Assembly (NCBI GenBank): GCA_905214525.1
Contig: CAJMMN010000003.1
Span: 109,758-173,757 of the forward strand
Length of the DNA: 64,000 bases
Source: an uncultured bacterium
Lineage (GTDB): Bacteria > Actinomycetota > Coriobacteriia > Coriobacteriales > Coriobacteriaceae
Reading direction: 5' to 3'
In this document: positions 1 through 8,129 of the stretch, one piece after another
How positions within the stretch are numbered: the stretch's first letter is position 1
Layout: the number at the start of each line of letters is the position of its first letter
Translations under genes and position numbers: made by a program
The notes under the pieces: model-generated
Seen by the model: the letters and a program-made list of their open reading frames with translations, nothing else
Told to the model about the DNA's origin: nothing
The model's database searches: none

Positions 1-2
1 TT

Positions 3-893
3 GCCACCGAGCGCGAGGTCGCTATTATTCCGAGCCTCGCCATTCACATGAACTGCGGTGTCAACGAGGGCTTTGCACCCAATCGCGCCGTCGATTTGTG
101 CCCGCTTATCAGCGCTGGCGAGCTTAAGCAGGGGGATTTTGATGCCCTGATCGCCGACGAGTTGGACGTTGAGCCCGAGCAGATCCTGGGCCGCGATCTG
201 TTCCTGGTCAATCGTCAGGATGCACGCATTTGGGGCTGGGCCGACGAGTTTATCTCGACGCCCAAGCTCGACGACCTGGCCTGCGCCTACACCTCGCTGC
301 AGGCATTTTTGGGTGCCGAGAATGCGCACGACGTTTCGGTCTTTTGCTGCTTTGATAACGAGGAGGTTGGCTCCGAGACCAAGCAGGGCGCCATGTCGAC
401 GTTCTTGGCCGACGCGCTGCGCCGCATCAACGGGTCGCTGGGCTTCGATGACGAGTCGTACCACCGCGCACTTGCCGCTTCGATGCTCGTGAGCTGCGAC
501 AACGCGCATGCCGTGCACCCCAACCACGCCGAGAAGTGCGACGCCCGCAACCAGGTTGTGCTTAACGGCGGCATCGTCATCAAGGAGGCCGCCAACCAGC
601 ACTACTGCACCGATGCCTTTAGCCGCGCGGTGTTCCAGGCTATTTGCGACGACGCCGACGTGCCCACGCAGGCCTTCGCCAACAAGAGCGATATGGCGGG
701 CGGCTCCACGCTCGGCAATCTGTCCAATATGCAGGCGAGCATGCATGCCGTGGACGTGGGCCTGCCGCAGCTTGCCATGCACTCGAGCTACGAGACCGGC
801 GGCGTGCGCGACGTGATGTACGCCATCCGCGCCCTCACCGCCTTCTACGAGCGCGACCTAACCATCAACGGAGCCGAAAGCGTGGAGCTCTAA
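3..893 (+). CDS. M18 family aminopeptidase, C-terminal part
   Basis: This is the 3' part of a cytosolic zinc aminopeptidase of family M18 (aspartyl aminopeptidase type), which removes N-terminal residues from peptides. The frame is open from base 3, so the start lies outside the window. The visible part has the DNEEVGS metal-ligand motif, the segment around SCDNAHAVHPNH, a late AGGSTLGN motif and the ligand region HSSYETGG near the C-terminus. These are the usual landmarks of the family in the usual order. The next ORF starts directly after the stop codon. The family is clear; the substrate is not. Confidence 0.93.
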   Translation, partial: ATEREVAIIPSLAIHMNCGVNEGFAPNRAVDLCPLISAGELKQGDFDALIADELDVEPEQILGRDLFLVNRQDARIWGWADEFISTPKLDDLACAYTSLQAFLGAENAHDVSVFCCFDNEEVGSETKQGAMSTFLADALRRINGSLGFDDESYHRALAASMLVSCDNAHAVHPNHAEKCDARNQVVLNGGIVIKEAANQHYCTDAFSRAVFQAICDDADVPTQAFANKSDMAGGSTLGNLSNMQASMHAVDVGLPQLAMHSSYETGGVRDVMYAIRALTAFYERDLTINGAESVEL

Positions 894-1076
894 ATGCGAG
901 CCGAAGAAATGAAGGCCGAGCGTGGGGCTCAGCTTATTGATCGGGGTTTACAGCTGTTCGTCGCCGCTTGCCATGAGTCAGGGGTCGACGTGTCCAAGGC
1001 GCGACCAACGAGTGCTGAAGAACTCAAGCGTAACGCCTATTCGGACCGCTATGACGAGGAGACGGACTGGCTCTAA
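894..1076 (+). CDS. small hypothetical protein, 60 aa
   Basis: A 60-residue charged, soluble protein ending in an acidic stretch (YSDRYDEETDWL). The ATG follows the aminopeptidase stop without a gap, and a GGAG sits about 8 bases upstream inside the aminopeptidase end, so translational coupling is plausible. I do not recognise the family. The acidic tail is loosely reminiscent of small antitoxin-like or accessory proteins, but no toxin is adjacent and I make no assignment. It could also be a non-functional ORF. Confidence 0.5.
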   Translation: MRAEEMKAERGAQLIDRGLQLFVAACHESGVDVSKARPTSAEELKRNAYSDRYDEETDWL

Positions 1077-1185
1077 TAAGCGAAGTGTCGAAAACGCTAG
1101 ATGTATGTTTGATATCACTTTGGCGAGAGTGTCGCAGACAGAACTACCGGTATGGCGCAAGCCAACCTGACCCCATTGCACCAAA

Positions 1186-1233
1186 CCTACCAAAAAGGGA
1201 CAGGTTTATTTTGGCAGGTTTTATCTGGGCAAA
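1186..1233 (+). repeat. GGGACAGG palindrome, copy 1 (48 bp)
   Basis: Dispersed palindromic unit with arms CCTACCAAAA and TTTTGGCAGG around AGGGACAGGTTTA, followed by TTTTATCTGGGCAAA. Near-identical units occur at 2471, 16108, 40015 (reverse) and 44882. This copy has one A-C mismatch in the stem. Confidence 0.9.
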
Positions 1234-1324
1234 TGCCACAACGCCAACGGCAAGACGGAACTGCTAAGGCTTGCAGATGAAGCCGGCGCCAGCGAAACGC
1301 CGCAGGTAGAGCGCACGCCAGCGA

Positions 1325-1512
1325 GAGCCCGCCGTTTGAGCCAAGGTGCCGTGAAATGAAAAGGCGCTGACCTTCTGGTCGCGCCTTTGAAATTGAGCGG
1401 CAGATTGGCCAAACGGCGGGCTCGCAGCGTCGACCGGTCCGCCGTTCGGTAGAACGGCGGAACCTAAGGGCGCAGCGTCGAGGGGTTCCGGCGTTTGGTA
1501 AAACGCCGGAAC
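1325..1512. repeat. cluster of stacked hairpins between convergent genes
   Basis: Covers most of the gene-free stretch 1077-1514. A 14-bp inverted repeat (1325-1338 with 1410-1423, GAGCCCGCCGTTTG) encloses a 7-bp stem (1361-1367 with 1381-1387) that resembles a terminator. Two tandem hairpins follow with shared spacing and a GCAGCGTCGA spacer: 1436-1464 and 1485-1512 (GTTCCGGCGTTT, loop GGTA, AAACGCCGGAAC). The last lies two bases beyond the stop codon of the minus-strand dehydrogenase. They probably end transcription from both sides. Confidence 0.7.
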
Positions 1513-1514
1513 AA

Positions 1515-2450
1515 TCAGTGTTCGATCCAGCAGCGCAAGGTCTCGCCGGCCTGCAGGTGACGCAGATTCTCCGCGGCGATGTCGACCACATTGTTGAGCG
1601 TGGCGGCTAGGTGGAACCAGCCGGAGACGTGCGGCGTGATGAACATGTTGGGCGCATCCCACAGGGGGCTTGTCGCAGGCAGCGGCTCGGGATCGGTGAC
1701 GTCGACCGCGGCGCCGGCGAGCTGCCCCGACTCCAGAGCGGCAACCAAGTCGTCGGCAACCACAAGATCGCCGCGGCCGCCGTTGGCAAAGAAGGCGCCC
1801 GGCTTCATCGCGGCGAAGAACTCGGCGTTCGCCAGACCGCGGGTCTCGGGTGTGCTCGGCATAAAGGATGCGACGACGTCTGCCTCGACCAGGCGCTCAG
1901 ACAGGGCATCCATGCCGTCCATGTCCTCAAACACAATGGGGTAGACGAGCGGATGACGCTTGATGCCGCGGACGTGCGCGCCCATGCTGCGGCAGAGCGT
2001 GGCAAAATGGCCGCCGATATCGCCCGCGCCCAGCACCAGCACGTTGGCGTTTTTGAGCGAGGTAACCGGGCCCAAATCCTCCCAGCGATGCTCGCGCTGC
2101 AAGTCGTGATAGCCGGGCAGGCGCTTCATCATGGAAAGGACCATGGCAAACATGTGCTCGCTCACGGCTTGACCGTAGGCGCCGATCGAGCAAGACAGCT
2201 TGGCTTCAGCCGGCACGGTGCCGGCGGCCGAGTAATCGTCATAGCCGGCGGTCTGCAATTGCAACAGCTGGAGATGCTCGCATGCGGTAAGCAAGGCAGG
2301 GTCTATGTTGCCCAAGATCACGTCGGCGTTGGCGACCTGCTCACGCGTGATGGCGTCGGAGCTCGTGTAGATAAAGTCCTCTCCCGGAGCGCTCGACTCG
2401 AGGATCGCGCGGTGACGATCGTTGACGGGCAACAAAACCAGGATGTTCAC
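1515..2450 (-). CDS. D-2-hydroxyacid dehydrogenase, 311 aa
   Basis: NAD(P)-dependent D-isomer-specific 2-hydroxyacid dehydrogenase, interconverting a 2-keto acid and its D-hydroxy acid in the cytosol. The NAD-binding domain has VLVLGAGDIGGHFA, a variant of the GxGxxG dinucleotide fold. It is followed by the FMPSTPETRGLANAEFFAAMKPGAFFANGGRGDLV stretch (described here by its ends: substrate-binding arginine region) and the late ITPHVSGW catalytic-histidine region. I chose a GTG start at 2450 because a GAGAGGA ribosome site lies just upstream. The longer frame to 2573 would translate the palindromic repeat at 2471-2516, which is implausible. The substrate cannot be told from sequence. Confidence 0.88.
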   Translation of the reverse strand: MNILVLLPVNDRHRAILESSAPGEDFIYTSSDAITREQVANADVILGNIDPALLTACEHLQLLQLQTAGYDDYSAAGTVPAEAKLSCSIGAYGQAVSEHMFAMVLSMMKRLPGYHDLQREHRWEDLGPVTSLKNANVLVLGAGDIGGHFATLCRSMGAHVRGIKRHPLVYPIVFEDMDGMDALSERLVEADVVASFMPSTPETRGLANAEFFAAMKPGAFFANGGRGDLVVADDLVAALESGQLAGAAVDVTDPEPLPATSPLWDAPNMFITPHVSGWFHLAATLNNVVDIAAENLRHLQAGETLRCWIEH

Positions 2451-2470
2451 AAGCAGTCCTCTCCGCTCAG

Positions 2471-2516
2471 CCTGCCAAAAAGGGACAGGTTTATTTTGGC
2501 AGGCTTTATCAGGCAA
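2471..2516 (+). repeat. GGGACAGG palindrome, copy 2
   Basis: Same unit as at 1186, here with fully paired arms CCTGCCAAAA/TTTTGGCAGG. It sits in the 130-bp gap upstream of the dehydrogenase start and downstream of the methionine aminopeptidase stop. Confidence 0.9.
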
Positions 2517-2579
2517 AACATTTAAATATAACACCGGATGCAAGACGAGCGTGCCCGTCAGCATCCGGCGCATCCACAG

Positions 2580-3467
2580 CTACCAGCTCAGCAGCTCGTA
2601 ACCATCCTCGGTCACCACGAGCTGTACCTCGCACTGGGCCGAATCACTGCCGTCCTTGGTGCGCACGCACCAACCGTCACCCTTGCTAATCTTGATGTCG
2701 GGCGCTCCGGCATTGACCATGGGCTCGATGGTAAAGACCATGCCCGGGGCCATGATGGTGTCAACATCGGGCGCCTCGGTGGTAAAGCCCACAAACGGGT
2801 CCTCGTGGAACTCCTTACCGATGCCGTGTCCGCCGTACTCGCGCACCACGCTAAAACCGGCGTCCTCGACCGTCTTTTGCACGGCCTCGGCCATCACGGA
2901 CAGCGGCAGCCATGGTTTGACGGCAGCCAGACCCGCCTCCACGCTGGCGCGAGTGACGTCGACCAGGCGTTGGCGCTCGGCCGAGACCTCGCCGATGCAG
3001 AACATGCGGCTCGAGTCGCTAAAGTAGCCGTTCAAGATCGTAGAGCAGTCGACGTTGATGATGTCGCCCTCGTGCAGCACGTCCGTATCGCAGGGGATGC
3101 CGTGACAGACCACGTCGTTGATCGAGGTGCATACGCTCTTGGGGTAGCCCTCGTAGTTGAGGTCGGCCGGCGTGCCACCGTGCTCGACGGTGTAGTCGTA
3201 GATCATCTGGTCGATCTGGTTGGTGGTCATGCCCGCGGCGATGTGCTCGCCTACGTAGTCGAGCACGCCCACGTTGATGGCGGCCGATCGCTTGATGCCC
3301 TCGATATCGGCGGGCGTCTTGTAGAGCGTGCGAGGCAGAACCTCCCAGCCCTCTTCCCACAGGCGCTCGAGGCGCTCGTCGAAGGCGTTATGACATTTCT
3401 TATATTTTTTGCCGCTGCCGCACCAGCAAGCGTCGTTGCGGCCAGGCACGGGTCCATTGTCAAACAT
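2580..3467 (-). CDS. map: type I methionine aminopeptidase with N-terminal SEC-C zinc motif
   Basis: Removes the initiator methionine from nascent proteins. The first 26 residues carry a SEC-C motif (GRNDACWCGSGKKYKKCH; C14, C16, C25, H26). The motif binds zinc in SecA and is thought to tether such aminopeptidases near the ribosome or protein-export machinery. The pita-bread fold follows with INVDCSTILNGYFSDSS (paired metal Asp), the GGHGIGKEFHEDP histidine, FTIEPM and a late metal Glu in AQCEVQLVV. Length 295 fits a SEC-C-tailed type I enzyme. AAAGGAAG stands before the ATG. Confidence 0.95.
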   Translation of the reverse strand: MFDNGPVPGRNDACWCGSGKKYKKCHNAFDERLERLWEEGWEVLPRTLYKTPADIEGIKRSAAINVGVLDYVGEHIAAGMTTNQIDQMIYDYTVEHGGTPADLNYEGYPKSVCTSINDVVCHGIPCDTDVLHEGDIINVDCSTILNGYFSDSSRMFCIGEVSAERQRLVDVTRASVEAGLAAVKPWLPLSVMAEAVQKTVEDAGFSVVREYGGHGIGKEFHEDPFVGFTTEAPDVDTIMAPGMVFTIEPMVNAGAPDIKISKGDGWCVRTKDGSDSAQCEVQLVVTEDGYELLSW

Positions 3468-3520
3468 GGCTAACTTCCTTTCATTCGCAGCTAGTATAGC
3501 CCACGCACGCGTCCATAAAA

Positions 3521-3585
3521 GTTGCGGTGATATAGTTCCGATTTAAGCGGTTTAACAGCACAAATAGGAACTATATCACCGCAAC
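3521..3585. repeat. 19-bp perfect inverted repeat
   Basis: GTTGCGGTGATATAGTTCC at 3521-3539 pairs with its exact complement at 3567-3585 across a 27-base loop. There is no T-run, so it is not a textbook terminator. It lies between the radical SAM gene (whose 3' end it follows on the minus strand) and the aminopeptidase promoter region. Confidence 0.85.
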
Positions 3586-3627
3586 TGATGGGGCGGGATG
3601 GCGGGCACTAGCTGCTGCGTGGTTTTG

Positions 3628-4404
3628 CTAGTAGCTCACCTGGCAGGGAATGCCGAGGGCGCGCACGCGTGCGGCAATCTTGTCGAGCACCTCGGGCGCC
3701 GCTTTGGCAAGGCCGGCGACCGGTGTCTCGCGCGCCACCGTGTAGATGGTTGCTTCTTGTGGGCGAATGCGCTCAAGTGCCGCGAGCCAGGGGGCAACGT
3801 ACTCCTCGCCGGTGTTGTCGATGAGCTTGCCCTGATACTCGCCGGTCAAAAAGATCGTCTGGATAATAACGTGACCGTCAAAGCTTGCGAACGTCTCGAT
3901 TTGGTGCTCTACATCGTAGGGGCCAACGGGCTGGTCGAGCAGCTGGATAAATGCCGGATCGACCGTATCGAGCTTGAGGATGTTGTCGTCGACCATCATG
4001 AGCGCATCGTGCACCTGGGGACGGTCGGCGCGCGTGCCGTTGGAAAGCACGGCAATCTTGGTGTTTGGGGCCAGCTGGTCGCGAAGCGCGACGGCACCAG
4101 CGATGGCCTGCGGAAACTCCGATGCGGCGGTGGGTTCGCCGTTGCCGGCAAACGTGATCACATCGGGGAGCTCGCCCTCGGCTGCCATCTCGCGCAGCTT
4201 TGCCTCGAGCGCGTCGAGTACCACGGTAGCTGTGTTGTACGGCTCGTGGCAGGGGCGCTCGGCGTTGAGGCCGTTTTCGCAATAAATGCAGTCGAACGTG
4301 CAGATTTTGCCGCTGGCCGGCATCATATTGACGCCGAGCGAGAGACCAAGGCGACGGCTGCGAACGGGCCCAAAGATGGGGCTGGCATTCAAAAACGTAG
4401 ACAT
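3628..4404 (-). CDS. radical SAM protein (COG0731-like), 258 aa
   Basis: Radical S-adenosylmethionine enzyme that should bind a 4Fe-4S cluster through C35, C39 and C42 (CTFDCIYC, the CX3CX2C motif). The lead-in FGPVRSRRLGLSLGVN is typical of the COG0731 group related to wyosine-type and MoaA-like enzymes. A glycine-rich FAGNGEPT stretch (SAM-binding GGE-like position) and VLSNGT follow. I chose ATG 4404 because GAGGAG lies 9 bases upstream; an in-frame ATG at 4410 would be too close to it. The substrate is unknown, and no carrier peptide or partner enzyme is adjacent. Confidence 0.88.
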   Translation of the reverse strand: MSTFLNASPIFGPVRSRRLGLSLGVNMMPASGKICTFDCIYCENGLNAERPCHEPYNTATVVLDALEAKLREMAAEGELPDVITFAGNGEPTAASEFPQAIAGAVALRDQLAPNTKIAVLSNGTRADRPQVHDALMMVDDNILKLDTVDPAFIQLLDQPVGPYDVEHQIETFASFDGHVIIQTIFLTGEYQGKLIDNTGEEYVAPWLAALERIRPQEATIYTVARETPVAGLAKAAPEVLDKIAARVRALGIPCQVSY

Positions 4405-4629
4405 AGGCATATGCTCCTCAAGACAATTGTGCCTAAGCATAGCATCGGCTCCAAAGCAAGGTGCGGGCTCTTGCTTTACAAGTTTCGTTTTTTAACGTCG
4501 CTCATTATGTCGTGCCATGAAAAGGCTCGGGTCGGGTACAGTTAATCTGTTAACAAGGCGTAAGGCAATGCGGGTCCATCCAACCGTACTGACGTGCAAC
4601 TGGATGGGCATTGATGGCGGGGGCACAAC

Positions 4630-5427
4630 ATGGATTTTACGGTCGAGAATGCGGGCACCACGATTGCCTGTCGCGAATATGCCGGCCCGGATGTGTCGCC
4701 TGATACTCCTGCTGTGGTGTGCGTGCACGGCGCTTGTGTCGACGGTGTCTTTTTTGACGGTATCGCCCGCGAGCTCGCCTGTGACTATCGCGTCATTGCC
4801 TACGACCGCCGCGGTTGCGGCGAGAGCGGCGACGCTGCAGACGGACGCTACGACCTCGCCGCCCAGGCCACCGACCTGCAGGCCGTTATCGAGCATATTG
4901 GCGCTCCGGCAAACGTGCTCGCGCACAGTGCCGGTACGTTGGTGACCCTGGAGCTCCTCCGTGCAAACCCCGCCATAATCTCGCGTGCGATTCTGCATGA
5001 ACCCGCCGTGACGGATGAGGGCGCCGGCCTGGGCGCGGCCCCGGTTTTGCTCGAGATGATCGCCGCGGGAAAGGTCTCCCGGGCATTACGGGCCTTCCTG
5101 GGCGCCATCGGCGATTCGGACCCTGAGGCCCCCAAGTTAACCGAGGCGGAAGCCAAGCATGCCCTGCGCAACGGCCGCAGTTTCATGGCGAACGAATACG
5201 GGATTACTATGACCTGCGTTCCCGATTGGGATAGCGTTCGCGCGTCGAAAACGGTGGCCGCCGTGCTTTTGGGCGAGCTCTCGATTGGTACGCCCCGCGA
5301 GGCGGGAACGAGGATAGCGGCTGAGCTTTTGGACTGTCCGCTCGTAACGATTCCCGGGGCGCACAACGGCCTGCGCGATCGCCCGGCAGTGGCTGCCCAG
5401 ACTGTCCGTGGCATACTGGGGCTCTAG
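4630..5427 (+). CDS. alpha/beta hydrolase, 265 aa
   Basis: Soluble serine hydrolase of the alpha/beta fold. VCVHG marks the oxyanion-hole loop, AYDRRGCGESG the following strand-turn, and LAHSAGT holds the nucleophile at about S100. The usual first Gly of GxSxG is replaced by Ala, and the last Gly by Thr. D/E candidates precede the late histidine in IPGAHNGLRDRP (about H246). The start has GGCGGGGG 7 bases upstream. No neighbour points to a substrate; esterase, lactonase or haloperoxidase-like activity are all possible. Confidence 0.85.
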   Translation: MDFTVENAGTTIACREYAGPDVSPDTPAVVCVHGACVDGVFFDGIARELACDYRVIAYDRRGCGESGDAADGRYDLAAQATDLQAVIEHIGAPANVLAHSAGTLVTLELLRANPAIISRAILHEPAVTDEGAGLGAAPVLLEMIAAGKVSRALRAFLGAIGDSDPEAPKLTEAEAKHALRNGRSFMANEYGITMTCVPDWDSVRASKTVAAVLLGELSIGTPREAGTRIAAELLDCPLVTIPGAHNGLRDRPAVAAQTVRGILGL

Positions 5428-5637
5428 CAGCCGTAAAAATCAAAACAGCCTTCACCCGCAAACGTTTCGGCCGTGTTAACAAATGTGCTCAAAACCTCAC
5501 GTCTGCGGCTTTAATCGCGCCGTGTGCCAACTCATAAAAATGTAACAGCATTCACGTGCTTACCTGCATCGACAAGGTGTTACCCTTGTAACATTTGGAA
5601 CCCACCGCTCCATGCGAAACTATCGAAAGGGCCCCAT

Positions 5638-7518
5638 ATGCTCAATAATCACGAGGCCAATCTAACCGACGAGGAGGCTGCCGCCGAGGTCGCCCGTGTC
5701 GCGAAGACCTACCCCGTGGTACGTTTGCTGTCGGCCGATCAGATTAAGAGCGAGCCTAACTGCCTGCTCGCCGGTGATCGGTGTCCTTGTCTGCGTCAGT
5801 CAAGTCTTGAGGCCTTGGCGGGTTCCGATGACGTATCGGAGCAGCTGCTCAATGATGGTACTGAGTACCGCGCCCGTCTACGCCCTCTGAAGGTCGAGGG
5901 CGAGCCTCACGTCTTGCTGATGGTGCGGCCGATCGATGAGCAAGAGGCTGCAGAAGAGGACCTTGTCTACACCGACGTGCTGACGAGTGTGCGCAATCGC
6001 CGATATTACGAGGAAAAGCTCCGTAGCGCCCGCATGAATGCCGGCGTTGCGATGATCGATCTTGATGATTTTAGGGTCTTCAACGATACGTGTGGCCGTC
6101 ATGCCGGCGACCTTGCGCTCGGTGCTGTGGCGGCAGCCATGCGCAGCGGAATCCGTTCGACTGACGAGCTTGTGCGCTATGGCTGCGACAAGTTTGTGGT
6201 TGTCATGCCCAATATTCCCTCCGATGACTTCACCCGTCGCCTGCATCAGGTATCCGATGCCGTTCGTTCCACGATTATTCCGGGCCATGAGTACGTGAGC
6301 TTGACGGCATGTGTTGGTGGCGTTCGCATTCATGGCGAGACGGTCGATGAGGGCGTTGGCCGCGCTGTCCAGTTATTGAGCCGCGCTAAGGCAAAAGCCG
6401 GTACGGTCGTGACCGATGCCGATTCCATCGAGGCCTTCCAAAGCGAAAAGCCTTTGGTGCTTATTGTCGATGACTCCGAGATGAACCGAGTCATTCTCAA
6501 CGAGATGCTCAAGGACGAGTATTGCATCCTCGAGGCCGATAACGGTCGTGCGGCGCTCGACATGGTCGACCGCTATGGCGATGAGTTGTCGCTCGTGATG
6601 CTGGACATTGTCATGCCGGGCATAAGCGGCTTTGAGGTGCTGGCCGATCTGTCGCGCCGATCGGGTATCGACAATCTGCCTGTCATCATGATCTCGAGTG
6701 AAGATTCCGATGATATGGTTCTGCGCGCGTACGAGCTGGGCGCCTCAGACTATATCAACCGCCCGTTTGACTCCCGTATCGTGCGCCGCCGCGTAAACAA
6801 CACCATCCGCCTGTACGCCAAACAGCGCCGCCTGACGAGCCTGCTGTCCCAGCAGTACAACGAGCGCGTCAAGAACAGTCGCATGCTCATCGACATCATG
6901 GCCGGCGTCATGGAACTTCGCAACGGCGAGAGCGGCAGGCACGTTACGAACATCGAAAAGCTGACCGAGCTGCTGCTTGGCTGTCTGGTTCAGCGTAGCG
7001 GCACGATCTTCCTCGACAATGAGGAACGCTCCACGATTGCCCTTGCTTCGGCGTTGCACGATATCGGCAAGATGTCGATTGACGATGCGATCCTCAACAA
7101 GCCCGGACGCCTTACGCCCGAGGAGTTTGAGATCATGAAGACGCATACCACGATCGGCGCCGACATGCTGCTTGAGCTGGGTAGCCATCACGCCGGCAAT
7201 GCGCTTATGGAATATGCGTACCAGATTGCGCGTTGGCATCACGAGCGCTGGGACGGCAAGGGTTATCCCGATGGCCTCAAGGGCGACGAAATTCCCATTG
7301 CCGCGCAGGTGGTTTCGGTGGCTGACGTGTACGATGCGCTGACGAGCGTGCGCGTATACAAAGACGCCATCCCGCACGAGGAAGCGATCCAGATGATTCT
7401 GGACGGCAAGTGCGGCACCTTTAACCCGTTGCTGCTCGACTGTTTGCTCGAGGTGCGAGACCGTATTGCCGAGACGTTGGCACGCCCCGCCGATGTCGTC
7501 GCGTTTCCCACGATTTAG
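5638..7518 (+). CDS. GGDEF(degenerate)-REC-HD-GYP signalling protein, 626 aa
   Basis: Cytosolic cyclic-di-GMP signalling protein with an uncommon domain order. Residues 1-110 are unassigned. Residues 111-265 form a GGDEF fold that keeps MIDLDDF and CGRHAGD but has GCDKF (182-186) instead of GGDEF, so cyclase activity is doubtful. Residues 271-390 are a receiver domain with DD at 278-279 and phospho-acceptor D323 in MLDIVMPG. Residues 415-610 are an HD-GYP phosphodiesterase with HDIGK (474-478) and HHERWDGKGYP (534-544), all ligands intact. ATG 5638 has AAAGGG upstream and removes an implausible 38-residue extension. The HPt gene 24 bases downstream is the likely phosphate donor or sink. Confidence 0.9.
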   Translation: MLNNHEANLTDEEAAAEVARVAKTYPVVRLLSADQIKSEPNCLLAGDRCPCLRQSSLEALAGSDDVSEQLLNDGTEYRARLRPLKVEGEPHVLLMVRPIDEQEAAEEDLVYTDVLTSVRNRRYYEEKLRSARMNAGVAMIDLDDFRVFNDTCGRHAGDLALGAVAAAMRSGIRSTDELVRYGCDKFVVVMPNIPSDDFTRRLHQVSDAVRSTIIPGHEYVSLTACVGGVRIHGETVDEGVGRAVQLLSRAKAKAGTVVTDADSIEAFQSEKPLVLIVDDSEMNRVILNEMLKDEYCILEADNGRAALDMVDRYGDELSLVMLDIVMPGISGFEVLADLSRRSGIDNLPVIMISSEDSDDMVLRAYELGASDYINRPFDSRIVRRRVNNTIRLYAKQRRLTSLLSQQYNERVKNSRMLIDIMAGVMELRNGESGRHVTNIEKLTELLLGCLVQRSGTIFLDNEERSTIALASALHDIGKMSIDDAILNKPGRLTPEEFEIMKTHTTIGADMLLELGSHHAGNALMEYAYQIARWHHERWDGKGYPDGLKGDEIPIAAQVVSVADVYDALTSVRVYKDAIPHEEAIQMILDGKCGTFNPLLLDCLLEVRDRIAETLARPADVVAFPTI

Positions 7519-7542
7519 TTTGACCAAAGGAGTTTTTAATCC

Positions 7543-7899
7543 ATGATTTCCATGCGTGAGGCGTATGAGAAGATCGGCGCCAATTATGATGACGCGTGCG
7601 CTCGGCTGATGGGCGAGGAAATGCTCGCCCGCTTTGCCCTCAAGTTTTTGGATGACGAGAGCATGGACAAGCTAGAGGCCGCCATGGCGGCGGGAGACGC
7701 CGAAGGTGCGTTTATGGCAGCGCACACGCTCAAGGGCGTGAGCCAGAACCTGGGATTCGATAATCTGTACGAGCCGGCGGTTGTGGTGACCGAAACACTG
7801 CGCGGCGCCGATGCCGTTGACGGCGCTCGCGAGGGAATGCATGCGTTGCAGCAGCAATATGCGGCTACGATGTCGGCTCTGCGCGAGACGGCTGAATAA
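7543..7899 (+). CDS. HPt (histidine phosphotransfer) domain protein, 118 aa
   Basis: Single-domain phosphotransfer protein. The four-helix HPt core carries AAHTLKGVSQNLG with the phosphorylatable H61. AAAGGAG lies 11 bases before the ATG, and the gene follows the REC-containing phosphodiesterase by 24 bases, so the two are almost surely co-transcribed. The probable role is to shuttle phosphate between a hybrid kinase elsewhere and D323 of the upstream protein. No histidine kinase is encoded in this window. Confidence 0.92.
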   Translation: MISMREAYEKIGANYDDACARLMGEEMLARFALKFLDDESMDKLEAAMAAGDAEGAFMAAHTLKGVSQNLGFDNLYEPAVVVTETLRGADAVDGAREGMHALQQQYAATMSALRETAE

Positions 7900-7923
7900 A
7901 AGCTTGCGTGCTTTGATGACTAT

Positions 7924-7987
7924 GAGAGTGGATAATCTCCCGTTTTAGGCCCGGTGGCGGCCTCAAAGTGGGAGATTATCCACTCTC
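7924..7987. repeat. 18-bp perfect inverted repeat with inner stem
   Basis: GAGAGTGGATAATCTCCC (7924-7941) pairs with 7970-7987. A 5-bp inner stem AGGCC/GGCCT lies at 7947-7962. A partial extra arm, ATCCACTCTCACCC, follows at about 8007-8020. It sits just after the HPt stop and may also act as an end-of-operon structure. Confidence 0.85.
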
Positions 7988-8075
7988 GTTCGATACGTGT
8001 CCAAAAATCCACTCTCACCCTTTCTGATTAGTGAATGGCCTATGCGCACTGGCGGAGCTTTCCGCATGCAATCCA

Positions 8076-8109
8076 TATCGTTGTTCGATAAACTGTTCGA
8101 ATAACGATA
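8076..8109. promoter_or_regulatory. paired operator-like sites before DUF2975/XRE operon
   Basis: Two oppositely oriented 16-mers: TATCGTTGTTCGATAA (8076-8091) and TGTTCGAATAACGATA (8094-8109). The second matches the first in reverse complement at 13 of 16 positions. A third copy with 14 of 16 matches lies in the ABC promoter at 9120-9135. They are probable binding sites for the XRE regulator encoded downstream; this is inference from the match. Confidence 0.6.
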
Positions 8110-8129
8110 GAGTCGATGAGGGTGAGTGT

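Noticed and set aside
2451..2573. 41-residue N-terminal extension of the D-2-hydroxyacid dehydrogenase
   Set aside because: It translates the palindromic repeat at 2471-2516; the same peptide appears in shadow frames at other copies.
5428..5637. c-di-GMP riboswitch before the HD-GYP gene
   Set aside because: No GEMM consensus is visible. Only a 6-bp ACAAGG/CCTTGT hairpin near 5570-5590 stands out.
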